Of a stretch of 64,000 nucleotides of DNA, positions 35,501-49,173 are shown in pieces. Where the stretch lies: positions 758,501 to 822,500 of the forward strand of contig CALSFV010000239.1 of the NCBI GenBank assembly GCA_943737045.1, given 5' to 3'. Source of the stretch: Parapristionchus giblindavisi (Eukaryota > Nematoda > Chromadorea > Rhabditida > Diplogasteridae). The notes under the pieces are model-generated. The model was not told the DNA's origin. It ran no database searches and saw only the letters and a list, made by a program, of their open reading frames with translations. The stretch's first letter is position 1; each line of letters starts with the position of its first letter. A program made the position numbers and the translations under genes.

Positions 35501-35686
35501 AGATGTGATTATTTTTAGAGTACTAAAACAGCTATAACAACAGCTGTAGTAGGTGGAGTAGTAGTTGGAGGACCAGTTGGAGTAATAGCAGGATCAACAA
35601 TAGTTGGTACTGTAGCTGCTATTGGAGGAGTTATTACTGGATTCTACAGTGGATCGTGGTTGAAGAAACAAGCAACCAAGGAATAA
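32542..35686 (+). CDS. STX17: Syntaxin-17, autophagosomal Qa-SNARE
   Basis: Mediates autophagosome-lysosome fusion. Start ATG at 32542 directly after TTATTTAG. N-terminal helices: MERLEESIKSHFIVLKEVEL..., then (from 33690) CTHSQLQTVLCKLEKECEQ, NLLKEIEERIQ, and further helices. SNARE motif: DIEDITNILTDLNRIVH|EQGEIVDSIEENVESA, same length as human STX17 around the zero-layer Gln. The last exon (35519-35686) encodes the diagnostic double TM hairpin with glycine zippers: TAVVGGVVVGGPVGVIAGST, VGTVAAIGGVITGFYSG, then a basic tail LKKQATKE. Exon 1 either ends at 32766, in which case a hAT-like insertion breaks its donor, or at CAG|GTATTG (32673). Confidence 0.9.
32768..33264. mobile_element. 497-bp hAT-like MITE with perfect 8-bp TSD
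   Basis: Ends CAGGGATGTGC ... GCACATCCCTG. GAGTAAAG is repeated exactly at 32760-32767 and 33265-33272. Sub-terminal TTTTTCG/CGAAAAA-rich arms. Contains a nested hairpin (32903-33049). Confidence 0.93.
32903..33049. repeat. 147-bp hairpin nested in the hAT-like MITE
   Basis: Ends CAGTGGCCGTATGCAAGAAC ... GTTCTTGCATACGGCCACTG; arms include GTGACGTCATTAGC and its mirror. Near-perfect over its whole length; target duplication not clear. Confidence 0.88.
35065..35458. mobile_element. Harbinger-like MITE, copy 1 (TSD TTA)
   Basis: Ends CAAGGGAAGCATCAGTTGCG ... CAACTGGTGCTTCCCTTG. TTA flanks both sides (35062-35064, 35459-35461). Arms share GAGGGGGAGATGG and CTTACGGGACCTACTAATCG. The centre has a tRNA-T-arm-like GTGTTCGATTCCCGC (about 35229-35243). 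Inside a STX17 intron. Confidence 0.88.
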
Positions 35687-36126
35687 ACTATGCTCTTTCT
35701 TTCTCGATCTCATTCAATCAGCCTAATCAATGTGAAATTACGGACAAATTCACCTTTTCGGCGCTCGTCTTTTTTCTTGTATAATTTAGAATCAAAATTA
35801 TGATGAAATATTGCATGAGTCAAAATATAATATGCAATTGTATTGATATTCAATAATATCCATTGTAAAAGAAAATGTAGTGTACAACACAACAGTATTT
35901 ATTTATACCCGTTCATCATGTACATTATTCAGATTCACGAAGTTATATTTTATATTAATATCCACGTTGTTAAAAATGATGTGATATGTGTATACAATTG
36001 AATGTTGTACATATAAGTTAATGTGTATACAAATAAAAGGAATGAGTTTAGCTTCTAACAATGAATTGGATTCATCTACGAAGCATTGTCGGAGCGCACT
36101 CAATTAGACTATTGTTAATATATCAA
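35687..36126. other. Convergent 3' spacer, STX17 / PDCD6
   Basis: 440 bp between stop codons, AT-rich, no exon or inverted repeat recognised. Confidence 0.4.
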
Positions 36127-39115
<2,989 letters not shown>

Positions 39116-40543
39116 TCTAAAATGCAAAGTAAGACAAGAGTTATAAATGTGAAAACTGATTCGCCAATTGTGAAATAAATTCCCTCTCGCAATTTTTTGT
39201 CTAACATACGACAATAAATAGAGAAGATATGAGTCATAGGAAATGCGTCACCGCATCACAATGCGCTATCATTAAGTCGTTTGTATAACAATATATCGAT
39301 GAACAAATCCCATATATTTGACATAATTATGATAATGTTATCTTATTACCAATGCGACGACATCAAAGATCTTAAGAAATATTCGTGCAATAAAAATTAC
39401 AACCTGAATTGCTCAAATATACCGTATTTAAGATTTTGAATTCTGGAATGAGAGCTTTCTGTCTTTTACTAATTCTCGCCATATAACGGATTCGTGAGTG
39501 GATTCGGACACTGAAGTATTTCCTTAATTTTTTTCTTTGATTTAATAATGTGGAGCCAGACGATTGTATAGGTTTAGAGCTCATGAGTAATGGAACACTA
39601 TTGATATTATCGTGATATTATTGTATTATCGTAAAATATTACAATTTCAAGAAAATCCGAATTCTTTTTCTTTCAGCGTCTGAATATCGAAAAGAGATTA
39701 TTGACTCAGCTTTTCCAAACGCGCTCGATTTACTTTACTTGCGTTCTTTCTATTGAACTGCACAAGTTGACTATTACACAGTCAAGCTGACCTTTGCTAA
39801 CAAGGAACCTCTTTTACATTAATCCGGCGAAAAGAGATGAGTTATAGCTCATTTGAAAGCCCTTCTTCTGTAGATTAAGACTATGTACTTTAAAAATGCA
39901 ACCGAGGTCTGTGCATGGACCTAAAATTGGAGGAGTGTCTAAAACGCAACGATGCGCGCAATGATGCACTAGTTCTCCGCGTTATCTCTGCGGGCCGGTG
40001 GTATCACAAAGGTAAAGATGAGTAATTGCGGTATGTCTAACGAACTTCGGTTAGGTTAGATTCGCGAAAGATGCTAAACATTAATTGGAAACTACTGAAA
40101 CAGTTTTTTTCAAGTATGGAGACACAGCCGGTTCAAGTACATCATCGTCGGCAATTCACAATTGTAAATTCACTCCGAAATGGAGAACGAGGATCGTTCG
40201 CTAGCTGTACAACCACTAGTGCGCAGAGATAACGCGGAGAATTAGTGCATCATTGCGCGCATCATTGCGTTTTAGACATTCCTCCAATTTTAAGTCCGTG
40301 CACAGACCTCGGTTGCATTTTTAAAGTACATTGTCTTAATCTACAGAAGAAGGGCTTTCAAATCAGCTATAACTCATCTCTTATCGCCGGATGAATGTAA
40401 AAGAGTTTCCTTGTGAATTCTTCTGTTGTTTCCAAAAGCGTTTCCTTGTTTGGCTACTAGGTCGTATTTTTTTCATGACTGGTGAAACTAATTGTTTTCT
40501 TGACGATTGTTTAATATAAAGCTGTATTTTTAGTGTTACAGAT
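39116..40543. promoter_or_regulatory. Divergent intergenic region PDCD6 / BRD7-9
   Basis: 1.43 kb between head-to-head genes. 39116-39800 is AT-rich with no recognised exon; 39801-40413 is a Harbinger-like foldback; the BRD start follows a TTACAG site (40535-40540). No specific promoter motif is assigned. Confidence 0.4.
39801..40413. mobile_element. Harbinger-like MITE, copy 3 (TAA/TGA flanks)
   Basis: 613 bp. Ends CAAGGAACCTCTTTTAC ... GTAAAAGAGTTTCCTTG, flanked by TAA and TGA (one mismatch). Arms share GAAGCCC/GGGCTTTC, CCGAGGTCTGTGCATGGACC and TTCTCCGCGTTATCTCTGCG mirrored. Confidence 0.82.
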
Positions 40544-43311
40544 ATGTCAAACGTAACACCCCGTAGATCTATGGTTGGTGCTCCTCCCTCTTCACTTTCC
40601 TCTTCAAAGACAATCCCAAGTTAGCCATTTTTAATTAAGGATGTTATATTTAATGGTTTTGGGAGTTGTTTTTACAGAGGTAGTCTTGAAAGTTTCTCGC
40701 AAAAGGAAGGAAGAAGAACCATTAGAGGAAAGTGATTGTGGTAGTGAAAGGAACGACGGTGGAAATCAAAATATGGATTTAAAAAGGAAAAAGGTGAACT
40801 GATTTGAAATTGAGTGGTTATGGCATGGCTTATCTTTCAAAAAATATGAGTGCCCTAATTACAGAGAATATTGAAGAAGGTTGACAGTAACGTGAAAGCT
40901 AAACGACGAGCAGAGAAGAAAATTGAAACTGAAAATAAGAAGAAAGAAGTACGTTTTATTATAACATTGAAAGTACATTTTTCAATGCTATTCATAATAC
41001 TGCTTCGGTGGAAATGGTTCTTACAAAGGAACTGTCTCAACTTAATGTGGCCATATGGCATGGGAATTATTTACCTGAATCAGTTTTCGATGCTGATTAC
41101 GAATCCGTTTTCAAACGTTGCCCAATCGAGCTGAGATTCGAGAAAATCGATATTAAAATTCGCTAGTTTAATCGGAAATTCGTGAGACTTCCTATATAAA
41201 CCATACCAATGCGTTCATAAACTCATCCATCAATTATCCAAACACCTCCTGCTGTAATTTAGTAGATATTGTAGGCAAGTTGTGAATTTTCGAATCAAAT
41301 AGTCGAATTTCAAGATCGATTTTCTCGAATCTCAGCTCGATTGGGCAACGTTTGATAACGGATTCGTTATCAGCATCGAAAACTGATTCAGGTAAATTAT
41401 TCCCATGTCATATGGCCACAATAAGTTGAGACAGTTCCCTTGTTAGACGTCTCTCATATTGTTGTTCAACATGTGTGTCAGATCATTTGTGTCTACAAAC
41501 TTATGAGTTGATATGCGTCAACTTAGTATTTACTACTATATTTGTATGGTATAATGTATAACAGTATTATATTATAGGAAGCAGTATTAGAGGAAGAATC
41601 GGGATCAGATGATGAAGTAGAAGAGGCTCAAGAGGATGAAGAAGAAGAGGAACACGTTGTCAAACAACCCTCTCTCAATCAGTATTTTATTATTATTATT
41701 ATAATTTAAATATATTTAAGAGGATAATTTGTAAGGTACTCACCCATTCAATTGCTATTCGATCACATTCTTCGTCGTTTAATGGACAAAGATTCAGAGG
41801 AATATTTTCATTATCCTGTTACTGCTGCTATTGCTCCTGATTACAATAATATTATCAAGAATCCTATGGATTTACAAACTATGAGAGAGAAGATTGACAA
41901 AAATGTGTACACTAATCTACAGGAGTTCAAGTAAATGAATTAGTTTATCTATCAATAATAATTTTATGGATTGTAGGGAAGACGCAAAATTAATTGTTTC
42001 TAATGCCCGAACTTATAATGCTCCTCATACTGTATACAATGTGGCTGCTCAACGATTAGGAGACGTAAGAACATATTGAGTATACTGTATACAAGAACTT
42101 ATTTAGGTTATTGATTATTACACTGGAGATTTATACCTGAAAGATTGTTCGCAGAGGCTTGCTTTCGCATCTCTTATTGATTGGAATTCAATCGGAATCG
42201 AATATAGATCACATGATAAAGAGAAAAAGAAAGGACTCATAACTGTTGAACCAACGGCTGAAGAGATCATAAAAGGAGTTAATGAAAATGTAATCTATTC
42301 ATGTCATCCATATCTCTATCGTATATATCTTTTTTAGCTTCGTGAGAGATTAAGTGCTAGACTACCAAATGCACCCAAATTAGCATTCATTGATAATAAA
42401 AATGGTTGTACTATGCTGAATGTTATAGGTGATCAAGATAAAGGAAAGGCTAAACTTATTCATCTGGTAAGTTCATTTTATCATCTCTTGCTAATGAAGA
42501 TCAATTTTTTTATGAGAATACTATAGTATATGATATTATAGATTGGTAGATTAGAAGAAGGCACACCGGGAATATTTGCTCCATGTGATACTAAATTGAT
42601 TGGTAGATCTCCAATATCATATATGAATTATGGATCATTTTGTTCATTTGCTCCTCATCTTGATTCCACTTGGTCAACTATGAAGAAGAATGATTCTGAT
42701 TTACTGCTTCGTACTTATGGAGATAAAAGTCTAGCAAGTGATTCAATTGGTATGAGAAACTTTGTTTCTAATGCTGATAGCTTCGTCAAGGTTGGTCTTA
42801 TTGAATAGAGTATTGAAATTGATAGCATTCATTATAGTTGGTGGATGAAATGTTGGATAAAGGAACAGATGGTGAACATTCACGATGTATGAACGGAATG
42901 AATAATCGTATAGTGGATAGCAGTGATATTGTTAATCTATCAGATGATTTGGATGATATTGAATCATTGACTAATCTTGGTTTCGATGTATCTTTCCTAT
43001 CTGATATTCGTCGTGATATTGGAATGAAGAATGGAAGAAATGATATGATATCATCCCAATTGGATTCGAATGGAAGATGTCTTATGGATATGGTTCATCT
43101 ACAGAATGAACGATTGAGTTGTATTCCACCTGTATCTTTATCAAGAAGTATTCCTCCATCTCACAGAGAAGTAGTCTTAGCTGGAAGAGCAAATGATGGA
43201 TTGATTGAACAGATAGCGAAGGTTCAACCTCAAGATATAATGAATGCTAATGCAGTTCATGATAGTCTCGGTCTTGATATGGATATTCTCTCCGAATTCT
43301 TTACTGTTTGA
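40544..43311 (+). CDS. BRD9: BRD7/BRD9, bromodomain subunit of SWI/SNF
   Basis: Reads acetyl-lysine in PBAF/ncBAF remodellers. N-terminus ends IPKVVLKVSRKR (family PLKLVLKV), then Lys-rich and acidic linkers. The bromodomain begins YSPIQLLFDHILRRLMDKD, then FHYPVTAAIAPDYNNIIKNP, MDLQTMREKIDKNVYTNLQE and VSNARTYNAPHTVYNVAAQR, with the acetyl-lysine-binding Asn in TYN. The DUF3512-like region follows: LRERLSARLPNAPKLAFI, LGRL-type EEGTPGIFAP, YGDKSLASDSIGMRNFV, LVDEMLDKGTDGEHSR, and a leucine-rich tail ending ILSEFFTV (stop 43309-43311). BRD7 versus BRD9 is not resolved. Intron 3 holds a Harbinger-like MITE. Confidence 0.92.
41024..41442. mobile_element. Harbinger-like MITE, copy 4 (TSD TTA)
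   Basis: 419 bp. Ends CAAAGGAACTGTCTCAAC ... GTTGAGACAGTTCCCTTG, TTA flanks (41021-41023, 41443-41445). Arms share TGGCCATATG and CGAGCTGAGATTCGAGAAAA mirrored around about 41230. In BRD7/9 intron 3. Confidence 0.9.
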
Positions 43312-43541
43312 TATCTTTGTACACATGTTCATAGTTTTGCACTATATTTTTGTAACTATGGGATTGATTTTTATTTATTTGACCTTGATCTCTTTATTTA
43401 TCTTTGTAATATTAATAATCTCGAGAACTAACAACTTCGTATTCAAAGAATTCGAACAATACATAATAAATGATAAGAATGATAGATTAACGGTGTTATT
43501 ATTAAAATGGAGAAACGTATATAGTCGTGTTGAGTATATAT

Positions 43542-46500
43542 CTATTTGGATTGGAATGATGAATTAGATTGAGTAAATGATGATCCAAGTAGACTCTTTG
43601 CAGTATTGTGATTGTTGGAAGGTGAAATGGATAATGGACGAGTTGCTTCCGAATCACGAGATACAGAGGGTACAACTTCCTATATTGGGTTAGTTTATTC
43701 ATATTTATCATATATAAGTTGTTATACTAACCATTGATTTTCCTCCATCAGCCATCAATTGTCTTTGTACTAATGCTGCATATATTCCTCCTTTAGCCAA
43801 TAAACTTTCATGATTGCCCATCTCTTCTACTTTACCCTATTCATCAATCTCAATACATATTCATTGAAATAACATTGAGTACCTTATTGATAACAATAAT
43901 CTTGTCTGCCTTCTCTACAGTAGATAGACGATGAGCTATCAGAATGACTGATTTCCCATCCAGATTCTATGATATGATGTCATAAGAGTTTAGATGGATG
44001 GATATACCTTGTAGATAGCTTCTTGTACAATATGTTCACTTTCTGTATCTAATGCACTAGTAGCTTCATCAAGAAGAAGAATAGCAGGTCCTCTGACAAG
44101 AGCACGAGCAATGGCTATGCGTTGTTTCTGACCACCTTAGTAGATGAAAGATAAAATAATGATTAAATAATATATAGTAGATACCACTCATTTGTGAACC
44201 CTTCTCTCCTACATTAGTCTCATACTTATTAGTAGTTTGTTCAATGAAATCATTAGCATTAGCCATATTGGCTGAATGAATGATATCATCCATAGTTACA
44301 TTATCTATTCCATATGAGATATTCTCATGAACTGATCGTGCAAATAGAATAGGTTCTTGTCCAACCAGAGCAATCTAATATTCATTCATTATATATTCCA
44401 ATCATATTCATATACTACCTTTCTATGAATGTAATGATGTTCATATTCTTCAAGAGGCATTCCATCAATAAGAACTTGTCCAGCATTAGGTTGATAGAAG
44501 TTTTCAAGAAGTGCAATACATGATGACTTTCCACTACCAGATGGTCCTACAAGAGCAACTGTCTCCCCTGGTTCAACTGTGAATGATAAATCCTGAATGA
44601 TATAGATTATATCATATATTGTATACAATCAAATTGAATACTTACTCGAAGAATTGGTTGATGAGGTCTTGTTGGATACGAAAAGTGCACATTTCTGAAC
44701 TCAATCTTTCCTCTAACTTCTTGTTGACAGTTTCCATGATGTTGAATGGAAGGTTCTCGATCAATATATTCAAATACCTGTTAGAAGAACATAATAGCAT
44801 GATGATAGTTAATGATAGTTGATGTTAATGGTAGTTGAACCTTTCTAGATGCTCCAACAGACTGCATGAGTCCAGTCCATACTTCTCCCATTTGACGAAG
44901 ATTATCTCCTAATTGCATTTGATATAGAAGAAATGAAACAAGTAGTTCTTTCTTCATCTTTCCAGATAATACAAGATGTCCACCATACCATAATACAGCA
45001 ACAATGATGAAAGTTTGGAAGACCTATCTCACGAAATGAATCATTGCAAGATTTGGATTCTCTGTACCTAACCTCATTCACCCATATGAATCCAACATAT
45101 GCAATAGCTTTTGTCTTAGTAACTCCAAGTGTTACAGTCAACTTATCATAGAATCGATCTCCTTCAACTTTCTCACATGCAAATGATCTAACAGTTCTCA
45201 TAGTAGAAATAACTTCTTCAGCTACATCATTAGAATCAGCTATAGCATTCTGAGTCTTCTCTGATAAAAGCTATAATAGATAGAGTTATATTGAGAGAAA
45301 TACAAATGGCTTCTCATACATCATAATACGTTCCGAAGATCTTAGATGCTACGAATATAATAGGAACAAGAATGAACGTTATAAGTGATAATCTCCATGA
45401 TAAGCTCATCATGAATAACATTGATCCGAATAACATTACTATATTCCTATATTGAATGATAATCAGTATCGCTTTGTATGTATTGTTGATGTTATTGACT
45501 GACATACCTAAGGAATACATTAACATTGAGAGCAACAGTATCCGACATAGTCTGACAATCAGCAGTGAGACGAGATGCAATCTCTCCTGTCTATATTCAA
45601 TTGATTATGAATAATGAATATATGTAATGTATGAATTAGATGAGATATATACCTTATGAGCATCATAGAAGGCTATATCTTGTTTCACCAATCCAGAAAA
45701 GAGATCAAATCGAATTGCTCTATTGATGCGTGCATAAGCATACTCAAAACTACCACCACGAAGGCCTCCAGCGATAGCACTTAATGCGTATATCTATTCT
45801 ATTATAGTTATCACACTTGATTTGGGAATGTTGATAATGCATATATTGTATTGGAATCTTTTCCCCTATCTTTAGCGGTAATGATGATGTAACTGTAGAG
45901 TATAAAGTTGGGTTCTTGAGATACGTTGAATATGCATGATGAATGGAGTGCTTCCTTTGAATATTGATGATCGATAATATGTAGTATACCTAATGAATGA
46001 GATAACAGTCATGATGTATACAGCAGATCGAAGAGCTGAATGTTCTTTGGTCTCAACTACCGATGCTACTACTTGACCAGTATAATATGGAACAAAGATT
46101 CGAGCTGCAATCAATCTTATTATTCCATATCTGTTCATTAATCTATCTTTGTACTATATGAGTTGTGATGATTATGAGATTGGTCTGGGAAGTGTCTTAT
46201 CATTAAATAGAGAGGAAAGAGTAGATAAGATGAAAGATAAGAATGTTAAAGGACGAAATGAAGTGAATAAATGTTGATTAGATTGGAATATTTACTTACT
46301 GAGTGAATAAATGAACAACCAAGTGAATCCAGATACATGCCATATCCATTCCTTCTTACAATATTGAAGTAGTCTAAGTACTAATTGGAATGTCTCACGT
46401 GGACTATCACTATCTTCTTCTTCTCCTTCATTCAATGTTATATATGTTGATGGAGTCTTACTGTATTTATTCCTTATTTACTATTACTAATTCGGTATAT

Positions 46501-47065
46501 ATTGTATAGAGTACCTGAAGTACGTTCTCCACGATAGATCCATTATGAAAGCAGCAATGAAGTTCCATGATAGAAATAGATAATCTCCTAATGGTGCTGA
46601 TGAACCGTCTGGTAGTTTCTCATGTAACATGAGTAGTTTAGTTGGTGATGCTGCATACATTAATAGAGATATCGAATATTCCACATTATATATTGATGGT
46701 AAACGATAAGCATTCACTGTAATCATTACATGATTAAAGGATATAGTAGTTAGTGTATTGAGTCATCTAATGTATCAATAACCTGATGCTATCAATGCTG
46801 ATGGAATTATATAGAAGATACAACGAATAAGAGTTAAAGAAAATAGATCAATAGTTGATGTGAAGAATGAGAATGGTAATTGTGATGATAAGGATGATAT
46901 TGATGGATATGGCCCATGCCAACTAGCAAACAATAATGAAAGTAGACAATCTGTTGTCATCAACAGTAATCCCCATCCTAATTGACTTCGTCCTGAACAT
47001 TTTGATTATTATTATATGAATAGGATAAAATGGATATATGGATTAAGATGTAAACCTGATGACAT
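43542..47065 (-). CDS. ABCB9: ABCB9/TAPL-like half ABC transporter (HAF-4/9 type)
   Basis: Lysosome/gut-granule type peptide half-transporter, working as a dimer. Start [15 protein letters not shown] (ATG 47065-47063). An N-terminal four-helix TMD0-like part ([50 protein letters not shown]) is followed by an acidic linker. The ABC membrane domain has [20 protein letters not shown]-like [16 protein letters not shown] and [20 protein letters not shown]. The nucleotide-binding domain has [12 protein letters not shown] (Walker A), [13 protein letters not shown] (Q-loop), [19 protein letters not shown] (signature), [12 protein letters not shown] (Walker B) and [10 protein letters not shown] (H-loop). 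Tail ends SNSSFQSK (stop 43542-43544). One splice border near 46130-46320 could not be fixed in phase. All introns are short; no transposon insertions. Confidence 0.93.
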
Positions 47066-47831
47066 GAAAGTTAATGATAGATGCTAATAGTGTCACTGTA
47101 GAATGAAGTGTATTATAGAAGAGAATGAAAATTGCAAGGATAGGAAAGAATGAATAGAATAGATAAGGAATAGAGTCAATGGAATAGTCTTATCATTTAA
47201 TAGTTGATGAATGGATAGAAACAATATTTTTCAATCTTTTCTTCTATTCCTCTTATTTATCTATCCGATATCTTGGTTATTTCAGAGAAATGGAATATGA
47301 TGATGAAGAGGATACAGTTATGACTGATGGTAGTGGAAATTATGATCACATCAATCTTCATTCATTCAATCACAACTCCAAGGAAAACTATAATGTAAAA
47401 TGATCAATCTTTTTTTCTTATTTAAAAAAATAGTACATGGGCATGATATGGAAGTAATAAGTATGTGTGTCTGCAATTGTGTTAGTATGGACTGAAAGGT
47501 ATCCAATGACTTTGTAAATGAGATGAGTAAACGAGTTTGATATTTCTCACTCATGGCTACTATTTAAAGCGTAAAGTCTTTATCAAAACTTGTTATTTCA
47601 TTCCCTACTATCTTTAACTATTTGATTAGTTTATGGAAATATCATGAGTACTGAATGGATCTCTTAACTCCATTCAGTCTTATTCAATCACTCGTGAATA
47701 ATTTGAAGTACATTGAAAATACGCTTTCTGTTCGTCGTTACGACATAGACACCTATCTGAAATGTAACACCGCATAAGCGATTAAGCGATTGAGAATTTT
47801 CATTTTCAACTATTTATTTCGCACTTACTAA
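47066..47831. other. ABCB9 upstream region / start of HINFP locus
   Basis: AT-rich sequence upstream of the ABC transporter. It includes the small open exon at 47290-47403 described separately. 47404-47831 shows no other gene. Confidence 0.35.
47290..47403 (+). CDS. Small acidic ORF, possible first exon of HINFP
   Basis: The ATG lies 4 nt after TATTTCAG, a trans-splice-like acceptor. Product starts MEYDDEEDTVMTDGSGNY and is open for 37 codons. A GT at 47395 could act as a donor after codon 35 and join in phase 0 to the HINFP exon at 49174 (TTGAAG|ATG). If so, the Harbinger-like MITE at 47832-48745 is intronic, like nearly all others here. Alternatively it is a chance ORF or separate short gene. 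Confidence 0.4.
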   Translation: MEYDDEEDTVMTDGSGNYDHINLHSFNHNSKENYNVK

Positions 47832-48745
47832 CAAGGGAAGCACCTCAGCTCACGGAAACAATTCCCAATGCGACCCATATGGGTGGTTAGGGTTGAGGGG
47901 GAGACCGTCAAAAGTGGTATCCAAAGTTGCCCATGGGGCCTACAAACAGATGTATTCGATCGATATTTGTTAACGCATGCGTCGCTCAAATGCATAACTC
48001 TGTGTTCAGTGAAGCTGCGGGTTCTAAACTTGGCAGCGATAATAGCCCATGAGAGATACACAACCTGGTGGAGTATGAGCGCGATCGGTTGAATTCTGAG
48101 AAATTTCGAAAATTTATTTTTTCTTATTTTCCGAGATGCAGACATTGCCTGTTCAGGTTAATTTCGATCCTATTTAACAGACAGATGCCGTCTATGTATA
48201 ACAGACGACAGCTTACTAGTGTTTCATGAAATTTCGCGCTCTTTGAGAAAAGTTATAGTTGGATAAAGGAGGTAGAAACTAGACTCATGAATTTTTCGAA
48301 ATTCTCAGAATTTGTCCGATTAGGCTCAGACTTTGCCACGACACTTATCATGAAGATAGAAGATGATCCCTATAATAGAATAGCAATTGATGCTCTTTTA
48401 GTGAAACAGTAAATCATTTTACCTTTTTGGATGATTTGCAAAAATCGTGAATTTTCGAAATTTCTCAAAATTCAACCTATAAGGATCATACTCGGCCAGG
48501 CTATGTATGGCTCATGGGATATTATCTCTGCCAAGTTTGGAGCCTGCAGCTTCACTGAGCACAGAGTTATGGCATTCTAATGGTGCATGTTTTTGTAGAA
48601 TATCGATCGAAAATGTCGAAATTTTCCTATTTGGTAGGCCCCATGGGCAACTTTGGATACCACTTTTGGCGGTCTCCCCCTCAAACCTAACTATCCATAT
48701 GGATCGCATTGGGAATTGTTTCCGTAAACTGAGGTGCTTCCCTTG
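47832..48745. mobile_element. Harbinger-like MITE, copy 5 (TSD TAA)
   Basis: 914 bp. Ends CAAGGGAAGCACCTCAG ... CTGAGGTGCTTCCCTTG variants, TAA on both sides (47829-47831, 48746-48748). Shares GGTTGAGGGGGAGACC and ATGGGGCCTAC blocks with copies 1 and 2. Confidence 0.9.
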
Positions 48746-49173
48746 TAAGGGCGAAGTCAGTTTGGATATTATCCGACATTACAAGTAATTTTAAAGGGAA
48801 TATAAACATGTAATGGACCTTTCACAATTAATTTAATAAGTAAATCAATGTGCAGGAGTGATATGCATGCACGTATTTAAAATAACTGTAACAATAAAAC
48901 TATTAAGTAATAATGTGCTTCATAGTGTTTCGGCCGCTCACAATCAAATAATCTAACCTAAGTATTATCTTCCGTTTATTCTCGCCACTTTTGTTCGCTG
49001 CTATTCACCACATAATACTGTGATCAAACTTATCTGTCAATTGATGGACGTATTTGTGGAACCTTATCTACAAGTATACTTATGACCTATGCTAAAACGG
49101 TTTCATTGATTCTCATTGCTCCCATTCTTTTGTACACAAATTGTATGAGGGAATAATGATTATATATTTGAAG
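48746..49173. other. AT-rich stretch before HINFP exon
   Basis: 428 bp without a recognisable exon or inverted repeat. It is promoter if HINFP starts at 49174, intron if the 47290 exon is real. Confidence 0.3.
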